The translations under genes and the position numbers were made by a program. The notes under the pieces are model-generated. The model saw nothing but the letters and a program-made list of their open reading frames with translations, was not told the origin of the DNA and made no database searches. A stretch of 64,000 bases of DNA, taken from Palleronia salina. GTDB lineage: Bacteria; Pseudomonadota; Alphaproteobacteria; Rhodobacterales; Rhodobacteraceae. Within the stretch, counting starts at the first letter, position 1, and each line of letters begins with the position of its first letter. This document shows positions 24,349 through 33,688 of the stretch, piece by piece. The DNA is taken from NCBI RefSeq assembly GCF_900141995.1, contig NZ_FQZA01000001.1:224392-288391 (forward strand), written 5' to 3'.

Positions 24349-24481
24349 AAGCCGGCCACGAGATTTCGCGGTGCCTTTCGGCCCGCGCGCGTCCTTGCTA
24401 GGACGCCCCCAAGACGCGGGACCCGCGCGGGCCCGCCGGAAAACACCGCGGCGTGAGCGCCGCCGCAGACGAAGGAAGATG

Positions 24482-25242
<761 letters not shown>

Positions 25243-25243
<1 letters not shown>

Positions 25244-26541
25244 TGGCCCTTCCCAAGGCAAAACAGGACGCGACCGACGCACGGCTCGCCGATCTGGAGA
25301 TCCCCGTCAGCGGCGGCTGGAGCCTGGCCGCGCGCCAGGACGCGGCCGAACGGCTGGTGCAGATGGGCCTGCCGCAGCCCCGTGACGAATACTGGCGCTT
25401 CACCCGCCCGAAGGACCTGATCGCGCCCGAGGCTCCGGCCGCGGCGCCCATGGACGAAAGCGACGAAAACCCCGTCTTCTCGGACAAGGGCGCCTGCACG
25501 CTCGTGTTCCGCGATGGCGTGTTCGACGCCGACGCCTCGGACGGCGATCTGCCCGCGGGTGTCGCGATCACGCGCCTGGCCGTGTCGCAGGACAACGATA
25601 TCGACTGGGCCTCGGCGCTTTACGGCAAGCTGGAGCTCGAGGGTCAAACGCCGGTCCAGCGTCCGCTGGCCGCGCTGAATACCGCATTCGCCACCGATGG
25701 CCTGATCATCGACGTGACCGACAAGGTCGAGACGCCGATCCTGATCCGCTATGTCCACGAGCGTGACGACAGCGACCCGGTCCTGCACCACCTGGTGCGT
25801 CTGCACGCGGACACCGAACTGACGCTGCTGGAAGTCGGCGCGCCCGGCGCCCGCTGCAACACGGTGATGGAGGTCGACGTGGCCAACGATGCCACGCTGC
25901 ACCATGTCCGCGACCAGGGCCGTAACCACGACCGCCGCACCAACACCCATGCCTTCGCAAAGCTGGGCGCGCGGTCGACCTACAAGAGCTTCACGCTGTC
26001 GCTGAACGGCGCGCTCAGCCGCAACGAACAGATCGTCAGCTTCACCGGCGACGACGCCGTGGCCCACGTGGCGGGCGCCGCGATCGGCGACGGCAAGAAC
26101 GACCCGGTGCACCACGACGACACCGTGTTCGTCACCCACGACGCGCTGCGCTGCGAAAGCCGCCAGGTGTTCAAGAAGGTGCTGAAGAACGGCGCGGTGG
26201 GCGTGTTCCAGGGCAAGATCCTGGTGAAGAAGGACGCGCAGAAGACCGACGGCTACCAGATCAGCCAGTCGCTGCTGCTGGACGACGACAGCCAGTTCCT
26301 GGCCAAGCCCGAGCTCGAGATCTATGCCGACGACGTGGCCTGTTCGCACGGCTCCACCACCGGTGCCATCGACGAGGATGCGCTGTTCTACCTGCGCTCG
26401 CGCGGGGTGCCGAAGCCGCGCGCCGAGGACCTGCTCGTCCTGTCCTTCCTGGCCGAGGCCTTGCAGGAGATCGAGGACGAGACGCTGGCCGACGAGCTGA
26501 ACGAACGTCTCGCCGCCTGGCTGGGCCGGCACGCGGTCTGA
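25243..26541 (+). CDS. sufD: Fe-S assembly protein SufD
   Basis: SufD (432 residues) is the SufB paralogue that pairs with it on SufC and is needed for iron entry. The C-terminal beta-helix carries the conserved phrases FQGKILVKKDAQKTDGYQ, LEIYADDVACSHGSTTG (with the functionally important His) and ALFYLRSRGVP. The N-terminus (SLAARQDAAERLVQMGLPQPRDEYWRFTR) is the usual helical part. It overlaps sufC by one base. Confidence 0.95.
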
Positions 26542-26545
26542 CCGG

Positions 26546-27043
26546 GTGGCCCTGACCGGAGACATCCTGGCCAGCTATCGTGGCCCCGGCCCGGTGCTGC
26601 GCCGCCGTCTTCACGGCAGTGGCGACGGCCGGGGCGAGGCGCGGGCGCTGGTCACGCTGATGCTGGCCTGTGCCCTGATCTTCGTGGCGCAATGGCCTCG
26701 CCTGTCGCGCGAGGCGCATCTGTCGGGGCAGGAGCTGAACATGCTTCTCGGCGGTGCGCTTCTGGGGTGGCTCTTCATCGCGCCGCTGGCGATGTACGGC
26801 CTGGCGGCGATCAGCCACCTGGTCGCGCGGGTCTTCGGTGGCCGGGCCAGCTGGCTCGAGTCGCGGATGGCCCTGTTCTGGGGGTTGCTCGCGGCCGCGC
26901 CGCTCTGGCTGCTCTGGGGTCTGGTCGCGGGCTTCATCGGGCCGGGACCTGCGCTCGACCTGACCGGCATCGTGGCGCTGGTGGCGTTCCTGGTGCTGTG
27001 GCTCGCCGGGCTCTACACGTTCGAGTTCGGGAGAACCGCATGA
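26546..27043 (+). CDS. Membrane protein of unknown function, Yip1-like context
   Basis: A 165-residue protein with about four hydrophobic segments (residues 37-52, 67-90, 108-130, 136-155). It begins with GTG four bases after the sufD stop and overlaps the next gene (ATGA), so the three genes are translationally linked. It is probably related to the following Yip1-type protein, but no family-specific motif is certain. From memory, two such genes separate sufD and sufS in many Rhodobacterales. Confidence 0.7.
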   Translation: MALTGDILASYRGPGPVLRRRLHGSGDGRGEARALVTLMLACALIFVAQWPRLSREAHLSGQELNMLLGGALLGWLFIAPLAMYGLAAISHLVARVFGGRASWLESRMALFWGLLAAAPLWLLWGLVAGFIGPGPALDLTGIVALVAFLVLWLAGLYTFEFGRTA

Positions 27044-27645
27044 ACCTGATGTCTCCCGCCACGCTGGGTCAGCTCGTGGTCAGCACCCTGCGCGCGCCGC
27101 GCCCGACCTTCCGCGTGTTGCTCGAGATGGGTCTGCCGCGCGACGTGCTGTGGCAGGCTCTCACGCTGGTCGCGGTGCTGTCGCTGATCCTTTCGGTGGC
27201 CGTGAACGCCGTCTTCGTCGTCCAGGTCACGGGCAGCGAACAGGTGCCGCCCGAGGAAATCATCACCCTTTCGCCGCTGATGGTGGGGCTGATCCAGTTC
27301 GCCGTCCTGGTGGTGTCGGTGTTCCTGATCGATTGGGTCGGCAAGAAGTTCAAGGGCACTGGCAGCTTCAATGGCGCGATCCTGGCGGTCACGTGGCTCC
27401 AGGTCATGATGGTCGGCGTGCAGCTGGTGCAGATGCTGCTTCTGCTGGCTTTGCCCGTGCTGGGATCCGCCCTGACGCTTCTGGGCATGGTCCTGTTCTT
27501 CTGGCTGCTGACGAATTTCATCGCCGAGCTTCACGGCTTTACCAGCCTCGGCCGGGTGTTCGGGATGATCCTGTTCGTCATGGTGGGTGTGGCACTTGGC
27601 CTCTCTTTCTTGCTGACGCTGGTGGGCATAACTGTCCCCCGGTAG
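27040..27645 (+). CDS. Yip1-family membrane protein
   Basis: A 201-residue protein with about five hydrophobic helices and the pattern of bacterial Yip1-domain proteins (LLEMGLPRDVLWQALTLVAV; GTGSFNGAILAVTWLQVM; LLTNFIAELHGFTSLGRVFG). The function in bacteria is unknown. It overlaps the previous gene by four bases and is followed after 10 bp by sufS, placing it firmly in the suf operon. Confidence 0.75.
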   Translation: MNLMSPATLGQLVVSTLRAPRPTFRVLLEMGLPRDVLWQALTLVAVLSLILSVAVNAVFVVQVTGSEQVPPEEIITLSPLMVGLIQFAVLVVSVFLIDWVGKKFKGTGSFNGAILAVTWLQVMMVGVQLVQMLLLLALPVLGSALTLLGMVLFFWLLTNFIAELHGFTSLGRVFGMILFVMVGVALGLSFLLTLVGITVPR

Positions 27646-27655
27646 GAGGTATTCC

Positions 27656-28876
27656 ATGTTCGATGTTGACGCGATCCGCGCCGAGTTTCCCATCATGTCG
27701 CGGCAGATCAACGGCAAGCCGCTGGTCTATCTCGACAGTGGCGCGTCGGCGCAGAAGCCGCAGGTGGTGATCGACACGATCACGCGCGCCTATGCCGAGG
27801 ACTACGCGAACGTGCATCGCGGGCTGCACACGCTCAGCACGATCTCGACCGAGAATTACGAGTCCGTGCGCGGCAAGCTCGCCCGTTTCCTGAACGCGGC
27901 CTCCGAAGACAGCATCGTGATGAATACCGGCACGACCGAGGGCATCAACATGGTCGCCTATGCCTGGGCCATGCCGCGGTTCGAGCCGGGTGACGAGATC
28001 ATCCTGTCGGTGATGGAGCACCACGCCAACATCGTGCCGTGGCACTTCCTTCGCGAACGGCAGGGCGCGGTCATCAAGTGGATCGAGCCGGCAGCCGACG
28101 GGTCGCTGGACCCGCAGGCGGTGATCGACGCCATGGGGCCGAAGACCCGGCTGGTGGCAATGACCCACATGTCGAACGTGCTGGGCACGGTGGTGGACGT
28201 GAAGGCCATCTGTCGCGCGGCGCGCGAGCGCGGGATCGCCACCCTGATCGATGGCAGCCAGGCGGCGGTGCACATGCCAGTGGACGTGAGCGATATCGGC
28301 TGCGACTTCTACGCGGTGACGGGCCACAAGCTTTACGGGCCATCGGGCTCCGGCGGCATCTATGTTCACCCCGACCGCATGGCCGAGATGCGCCCCTTCA
28401 TGGGCGGCGGTGACATGATCCGCGAGGTGCGCCGCGACGGGATCGACTACAACGATGCGCCGATGAAATTCGAGGCGGGCACGCCGGGTATCGTCCAGCA
28501 GATCGGGCTGGGTGCCGCTTTGGACTGGATGACCAATGTCGGGTTGGACGCCATCGCGGCGCACGAGGCGGACTTGCGCGACTATACCCAGTCGCGGCTT
28601 GCGGGGCTGAACTGGGTCAACGTGCAGGGCAGCGCGCCGGGCAAGGGCGCGATCTTCTCGTTCACGCTGGACGGCGCGGCGCATCCGCACGACATCTCGA
28701 CCGTTCTGGACAAGCGCGGGATCGCGGTGCGCGCGGGCCAGCATTGCTGCGGCCCGCTGATGGATCACCTGGGCGTCGCCGCGACCACCCGGGCAAGCTT
28801 CGCCGTCTACAACACGCGCGCCGACGTGGACGCGCTGGTCGACGGTCTGGAGCTCTGCCACGACCTGTTCGCCTGA
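27656..28876 (+). CDS. sufS: Cysteine desulfurase SufS
   Basis: A 406-residue group II PLP cysteine desulfurase. The PLP lysine is Lys225 (TGHKLYGPSG). The active Cys364 in RAGQHCCGPLMDHLG is immediately followed by a second Cys365, where E. coli SufS has Ala. It would pass sulfur to SufBCD, normally through SufE or SufU, neither of which is seen in this window. A strong TAGGAGG site precedes the ATG. It closes the isc/suf gene run, and the peroxidase gene converges on it. Confidence 0.95.
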   Translation: MFDVDAIRAEFPIMSRQINGKPLVYLDSGASAQKPQVVIDTITRAYAEDYANVHRGLHTLSTISTENYESVRGKLARFLNAASEDSIVMNTGTTEGINMVAYAWAMPRFEPGDEIILSVMEHHANIVPWHFLRERQGAVIKWIEPAADGSLDPQAVIDAMGPKTRLVAMTHMSNVLGTVVDVKAICRAARERGIATLIDGSQAAVHMPVDVSDIGCDFYAVTGHKLYGPSGSGGIYVHPDRMAEMRPFMGGGDMIREVRRDGIDYNDAPMKFEAGTPGIVQQIGLGAALDWMTNVGLDAIAAHEADLRDYTQSRLAGLNWVNVQGSAPGKGAIFSFTLDGAAHPHDISTVLDKRGIAVRAGQHCCGPLMDHLGVAATTRASFAVYNTRADVDALVDGLELCHDLFA

Positions 28877-28881
28877 CGGCA

Positions 28882-28905
28882 CGGCCCGGGCGCACACCCG
28901 GGCCG
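28882..28905. terminator. Hairpin terminator between sufS and peroxidase gene
   Basis: CGGCCCGGG and CCCGGGCCG form a perfect 9-bp stem with a CGCACA loop between the convergent genes. There is no T-tract, so efficiency is uncertain. Confidence 0.6.
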
Positions 28906-28913
28906 CATGGAGG

Positions 28914-30380
28914 TCAGTGGCAGTAAAGATCCTCGCGATGGGCGACATCGTCGCGATGGGTCTCGACGAACTGCATCAGCGACGCCATCGAGAAGTGATC
29001 GCCGAAACCCGACCACGGCGTGAAGCCCTGCAGGTTCAGCACGCTTTCGGGGTCGAGCTTCATCGCGCGGATCAGGACCGAGGCGACGATGCGCCCGCCA
29101 ACGCCGGTCAGCCGCCCGTTGCCGAAGGTCGAGGCTTCCTGCAGGCAGTAGAACCACAGCGGGGTCTTGTCGATGTGATGGTCCTGCAGCACCTCGGGCG
29201 CCGGGATAACGTCCAGCCCCAGCCGCGCCGCCGCGTGCTGGCCCGATATCACCTGCATGGCGGTGCGGTCGCGCAGGATGTTGCGCAGGGCGAGCTTCTT
29301 GGCCTGCGGCAGCGGGATCTCGTAGTCGGCCCACATCAGGGGCTTCGCCACCACCGAGTTCGGTAGTTCGAACAGGGTCTTGGCCATCTTGATCCCAACG
29401 GGCAGGGCCTTCTGCGCGTCGGCCCCGAAGAACCGCGCCATTTCCAGATCGTTCGCGGCATCGCGCGGACCGAACCCTTCCATGGTGAACAGGCCGACCC
29501 CGGTCTTGTCGGCGTTCAGGTCGTATTTCGCCTGCACCGTGGCGTGGCCGAACCGGTAGGCCGCGACCGAGAACTCGGCCGGCATGATCGGACCCCGGTC
29601 GTGGAAGGGATCGTGGGCCAGCACCTCGTCGATGACGCTTTGCTCGACGAAGCTGGGCAGGAAGTCTTTCAGGACCAGCCATTGGTAGTGCAGCCGGATG
29701 AAACGGCGCACCTCTTCGAATCCGACCATGGCCTCGGGGATGACCTCGTGCCAGACATCCCGACGTACACCCATTTGAGCGCAGGCATGGATGTCGTGGC
29801 CCGCGGCCTCGTCGTTTTCCAGCATCGTCATCAGGATGTTGTGCAGCATCACGAAGGAGGCATGCACCTGGCTGACGATGATGTTCTCGTCGTTGCGGGG
29901 ATCGCCGATCAGCGCGCGGCCATGGCAGTTGCGCGCCAGGTCATGGGGGCTGTCGGGCCGGCCCAGCAGCATGAAGCCCTCGTGATCGTGGGAATAGAGG
30001 TAGGGACTGGCCTCGGGGCCGTCGCCGTAGACGCAATCGAGATCCAGGTTCGGCGTGCGCACGTTGCGCACCGAACGCGGGTCGATCCGCTGGCCGATGG
30101 CGCTGGTCGTGTCCAGCGTGATGTCGTGGTCGATGAACTGACCGAAGAAGGTCTGCCCCGCATCCGCCGGACCATCCTCGACCTTGTCGCTCCGCATGGT
30201 TTCCACCAGCGCGTCGAAGCCGTCGACGATCGTCTTACGGCTGAGGTTGCCGGTGATGGGGTTCGCCTCGAAAAGATAGCCGAAGGTCTGCGGCAGCGGG
30301 GCCGCATTGGTGCCGTGACCGCCAAGACAGTCGCGCAGGAACGTATCGATTCGGGAGAGTCCGTGAGCCATGTTCGTCAT
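28914..30380 (-). CDS. Animal-type haem peroxidase (cyclooxygenase/peroxidasin superfamily)
   Basis: A 488-residue protein with the core residues of animal haem peroxidases: distal His85 in GQFIDHDIT, catalytic Arg162 with Glu165 in GDPRNDENI, and proximal His279 in AYRFGHATVQ. The Asp beside His85 matches the haem-linking or calcium-binding positions of myeloperoxidase. There is no signal peptide, so it is cytoplasmic or exported by another route. The ATG at 30380 follows AAAGGA; the in-frame extension upstream is rejected. The reaction (halide, lipid or aromatic oxidation) cannot be told. It is divergent from tRNA-Arg. Confidence 0.85.
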   Translation of the reverse strand: MTNMAHGLSRIDTFLRDCLGGHGTNAAPLPQTFGYLFEANPITGNLSRKTIVDGFDALVETMRSDKVEDGPADAGQTFFGQFIDHDITLDTTSAIGQRIDPRSVRNVRTPNLDLDCVYGDGPEASPYLYSHDHEGFMLLGRPDSPHDLARNCHGRALIGDPRNDENIIVSQVHASFVMLHNILMTMLENDEAAGHDIHACAQMGVRRDVWHEVIPEAMVGFEEVRRFIRLHYQWLVLKDFLPSFVEQSVIDEVLAHDPFHDRGPIMPAEFSVAAYRFGHATVQAKYDLNADKTGVGLFTMEGFGPRDAANDLEMARFFGADAQKALPVGIKMAKTLFELPNSVVAKPLMWADYEIPLPQAKKLALRNILRDRTAMQVISGQHAAARLGLDVIPAPEVLQDHHIDKTPLWFYCLQEASTFGNGRLTGVGGRIVASVLIRAMKLDPESVLNLQGFTPWSGFGDHFSMASLMQFVETHRDDVAHREDLYCH

Positions 30381-30563
30381 GGAAATATCCTTTGATTTGA
30401 AAAGAATGCTAAAAATGCAATCGTCAAATGAAGGCGCGAAAATTGCGCACGCAGAGGTTGTAGCACGGTTGCGCACCGATTTCCACTTCGCCGTGCGGCC
30501 CGACGCGTCCTGCCGCGATTTGCAGTTGTCGAAGCAGTCCGACCCGGTTAGGGAAGGCGCCAA

Positions 30564-30640
<77 letters not shown>

Positions 30641-30699
30641 TCATCCCACGCCCTTTCGTCGCTATTGCATCCCCGCCAGCGCTCGGGCTTAACCGGCCC

Positions 30700-31437
30700 A
30701 TGGTGCGGTTATTCCTGATCATTTGGCTTCTGGCTCAGCCCGTCACGGCGCTGGCCGACACCGTCCGTCTGGCCGTCGCGGCCAATGCGCTTCCAGCGGC
30801 CGAGGCGCTGGCGCGCGCGTTCACGGATGAGACGGGCGATGCGGTCAGCATCGCGCATGGCGCCACGGGCAAGCTTTACGTCCAGATCACGCGCGGCGCG
30901 CCCTTCGACATCTTCCTGTCGGCCGACAGCGCGCGGCCCGAGCGGCTCATGCGCGAGGGGCTTGGCCGGGCCAGCAAGCCCTACGCGCTGGGGCGGCTGG
31001 TGCTGGTGGCGCCCGAGGGGGTCGATCCGCAAAGCGCGCCCGTCGATCTTCTGCGGGGTCAACGGATCGCGCTGGCCGATCCGGCGCTGGCGCCCTACGG
31101 CGTGGCGGCGGTCGAGACGCTCGCGGCCTGGGGGCTGGGTCTCGACGCGGTCCAGCCGCTCCTGGCCGAAAACGTGGGGCAGGTGGCGGTCTGGCTGTCC
31201 ACTGGCAATGCCGACTATGGCCTGTTGGCCGCGTCGCTGCTGCCGGACCTGCGGGCCCGGCGCGACGTGTCCGTCCTGGCGGTTGCCGATGATCTGCACG
31301 CCCCCATCGCGCAGGATGCCGTGTGGCTGGCGTCCGCGGCCGAGGTTCCGGCCGCCGCGCGGTTCTGGGACTGGCTCGGCTCCGACACCGCCACGGCGAT
31401 CCTCGTGGATCACGGCTACGACGTGCCCGCGCGATGA
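30700..31437 (+). CDS. modA: Molybdate ABC transporter substrate-binding protein ModA
   Basis: A 245-residue periplasmic protein with a signal peptide (VRLFLIIWLLAQPVTALA) and the ModA pattern AVAANALPAAEALARAFTDETG, HGATGKLYVQITRGAPFDIFLSAD, and LADPALAPYGVAAVETLAAWG. It captures molybdate or tungstate for ModBC. The ATG at 30700 has no good ribosome site. The stop overlaps the modB start (ATGA). No Mo-box-like sequence was recognised upstream. Confidence 0.92.
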   Translation: MVRLFLIIWLLAQPVTALADTVRLAVAANALPAAEALARAFTDETGDAVSIAHGATGKLYVQITRGAPFDIFLSADSARPERLMREGLGRASKPYALGRLVLVAPEGVDPQSAPVDLLRGQRIALADPALAPYGVAAVETLAAWGLGLDAVQPLLAENVGQVAVWLSTGNADYGLLAASLLPDLRARRDVSVLAVADDLHAPIAQDAVWLASAAEVPAAARFWDWLGSDTATAILVDHGYDVPAR

Positions 31438-32096
31438 TCTGGGACGCGGTCTGGCTGTCGTTGCGGCTGTCGGCCGTGACCACGGTGATCCTTCTGGCGG
31501 TGTCGCTGCCGCTGGCATGGTGGCTGGCCAACACGCGCAACCGGCTGAAACCGTTGATCGAGGCGCTGACCGCGCTGCCGCTGGTGCTGCCGCCGACGGT
31601 TCTCGGCTTCTACCTTCTGCTGCTCATGAGCCCCGATGCCCCGCTTGGCGGTTTCTGGCTGCGTCTGACCGGCGACACGCTGACCTTCAATTTCGCGGGG
31701 CTTGTCGTTGCCTCATGCCTCTATTCACTGCCCTTCGCGGTGCAGCCGTTGCAAACCGCCTTCGCCGGGCTGCCCAGCGGCATGATGCAGGCCGCCGCGA
31801 CGCTGGGCGCCGCGCCCTTCGACGCCTTCCGCAGCGTGGCGCTGCCGCTGGCCCGGCGTGGCGTGCTCACGGCGGGGGTTCTGAGCTTCGCCCACACGCT
31901 GGGGGAATTCGGCGTCGTGTTGATGGTAGGCGGGAATATCCCCGGCAGCACGCGGGTGATCTCGGTCGAGATCTACTCGGCGGTTGAAACGCTGGAATAC
32001 CGCACCGCACATATCCTGTCTGCCGGATTGCTGGTCAGCAGCTTCGCGGTGCTGGTGCTCGTCTACGGCGTGGGTCGGAGCCGCTGGCGTGTCTGA
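31434..32096 (+). CDS. modB: Molybdate ABC transporter permease ModB
   Basis: A 220-residue inner-membrane permease with five to six hydrophobic helices and the ModB phrases LPLVLPPTVLGFYLLLL, the EAA-type loop (MMQAAATLGAAPFDAFRSVALP) and HTLGEFGVVLMVGGNIPG. The start overlaps modA by four bases and the end overlaps modC by eight, so modABC is a tightly coupled operon. Confidence 0.93.
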   Translation: MIWDAVWLSLRLSAVTTVILLAVSLPLAWWLANTRNRLKPLIEALTALPLVLPPTVLGFYLLLLMSPDAPLGGFWLRLTGDTLTFNFAGLVVASCLYSLPFAVQPLQTAFAGLPSGMMQAAATLGAAPFDAFRSVALPLARRGVLTAGVLSFAHTLGEFGVVLMVGGNIPGSTRVISVEIYSAVETLEYRTAHILSAGLLVSSFAVLVLVYGVGRSRWRV

Positions 32097-33072
32097 CGGA
32101 TTGTCCTTCGACCTGACGATCCGGCATCCCGGGCTGGATCTGCGGCTGTGGGCCGATCTGCCCGCGCGTGGTGTGACTGCACTGGTGGGCGCCTCCGGGG
32201 CCGGCAAGACATCCCTCCTGCGGGCCTTGGCCGGCGTGCTGCCCGCGACGGGGCCCATCACCCTGAACGGCGACCGGCTGGATCCGCTGCCGGCCCACCG
32301 GCGCGGGGTCGGACTCGTCTTCCAGGGTGCGATGCTGTTTCCGCACCTGAGCGTGGCCGAGAACATCGCCTACGGCGCCCAACGTGCTGGCACGCCCGGG
32401 CCCGAGGTCGAGCGCGTGGTGCAGGCGCTGGACGTGGGCCCACTCATCTCACGGGCGCCGGACACATTGTCGGGGGGCGAGGCAAGGCGCGTGGCCCTGG
32501 CGCGCACGCTCGCGGCGCGTCCGCGGCTGTTATTGTTGGACGAACCTTTGGCCGGGCTCGATCCTGCCCGGAAGCGGGACATCCTGCCATACCTGGCCCG
32601 TGCGATCCGGTCGGCGGGCTGCCCCGCGCTGTTCGTCACCCACGACACCAACGAAAGCCTCGCGCTAGCCGACCGCCAGCTGCGTATCGCGGGCGGGCGT
32701 ATCAGCGACACCGCCATGGACACGGCCCTGATTCCCGGCCGGGTCGCGCGGGACGGGGCGGGCGCGACGTTGCACGTGGCGGGACAGACGGTGCCGATGC
32801 CCTTCGCCGCGCGCGAGGACGAACCCTGGGGGCTGGTGGTCGCGCCGGGACGGGCAACGTTCCTGGGGGGCGATGGCCCCCGGGTGACCGACGCGCCGGC
32901 CGTCCTCCCGGCCCGGATCGTTTCCGTGGCCTCCGAGTCCGTCACGGTGGACATCGACGGGGCGCGGATCGATTGGCCCCTGCCGGACGCTGCGACAAAA
33001 GGCCTCCAAACCGGCGATTCATGCGCTATCGCCTTGCAGACTCCGATCTTCAGGTTGGTCTCCGAGACTTAA
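32089..33072 (+). CDS. modC: Molybdate ABC transporter ATPase ModC
   Basis: A 327-residue ATPase. Walker A is GASGAGKTS, the signature is LSGGEARRVALARTLAARPR, and Walker B is LLLLDEPLAGLD. A C-terminal region from about residue 255 (LPARIVSVASESVTVDID) fits the molybdate-binding TOBE (Mop) domain. The GTG at 32089 gives the family N-terminus and overlaps modB by eight bases. A weak 6-bp hairpin (33078-33093) follows; the large non-coding region before the RTX gene starts here. Confidence 0.92.
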   Translation: MSDGLSFDLTIRHPGLDLRLWADLPARGVTALVGASGAGKTSLLRALAGVLPATGPITLNGDRLDPLPAHRRGVGLVFQGAMLFPHLSVAENIAYGAQRAGTPGPEVERVVQALDVGPLISRAPDTLSGGEARRVALARTLAARPRLLLLDEPLAGLDPARKRDILPYLARAIRSAGCPALFVTHDTNESLALADRQLRIAGGRISDTAMDTALIPGRVARDGAGATLHVAGQTVPMPFAAREDEPWGLVVAPGRATFLGGDGPRVTDAPAVLPARIVSVASESVTVDIDGARIDWPLPDAATKGLQTGDSCAIALQTPIFRLVSET

Positions 33073-33688
33073 CGATTCGTGAATCTCTTCACGCTCCTCG
33101 AACAATCTGCGGCCGGGGGATGAATCGTCCGCGCCAACAGGACAATCCGCGTGGCGGCCGCTTGCCATGTTTACGCCATAGTGCTGACCCGATTGCGCAT
33201 CCGGGGGTGAAATTTTCCGGAAACAATGGGTCTTGCTCGCGCTGCGATTGTCTGGCCAATCTCTTCAATCCCGCCGAAAACCGGAGATTTTTTCAATAAA
33301 TCACGGAAAATGCCCCGAAACTGCGTTCATCTACCGAACAATCCCACCCAGGGCCCGCTTCGTCCCGGACGCCGAAATTCCGTACGGTCGTTCGAGGCGG
33401 CGACAGGATTTCGCCTCTTTTCGCTAGGAGGTGGGGGGCAATCTGGTAGAACAAATGCATCGGGAAACCGATCGGGCGTTGGGGGACGTCCGGCATCGAG
33501 GTTGGGGCTGAGCCAGACCGAAGTGCGAAACGTGTCTGCTCTGGGGGAAGTTTTTCACCCACGACAACACAAGACATTTTAGCCGGCCGCATCGCGGTCA
33601 GGATCAGTCGTCCAGCAGTACGCAGGACGTCTGGCAGTACGCCCGGGCGTGTCGCTTTGCGACGGCGTCCCAGATGGAGATGATTGAG
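33073..33688. other. 616-bp non-coding region upstream of the giant RTX gene
   Basis: No convincing gene is seen; short frames here have no recognisable product. It contains an inverted repeat CGTGAA-TCTC-TTCACG (33078-33093) after modC. It also has an isolated perfect Shine-Dalgarno-like AGGAGGTG (33426-33433) with no start codon at a usable distance, a small hairpin ATCGG-GAAA-CCGAT (33459-33472) and a 15-bp direct repeat near the RTX start. It is A+T-richer than flanking genes and probably holds a long 5' leader or complex promoter. Confidence 0.5.
33609..33642 (+). repeat. Two 15-bp direct repeats upstream of the RTX start
   Basis: CGTCCAGCAGTACGC (33609-33623) and CGTCTGGCAGTACGC (33628-33642) match at 13 of 15 bases and have a 19-bp period. 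They end 46 bp before the preferred RTX start codon and could be a regulator site. Confidence 0.4.

Noticed and set aside
33226..33582. A possible 118-codon gene upstream of the RTX gene
   Set aside because: No ribosome site, no recognisable motif, Arg/Gly/Ser-rich low-complexity translation; the region looks like a leader.
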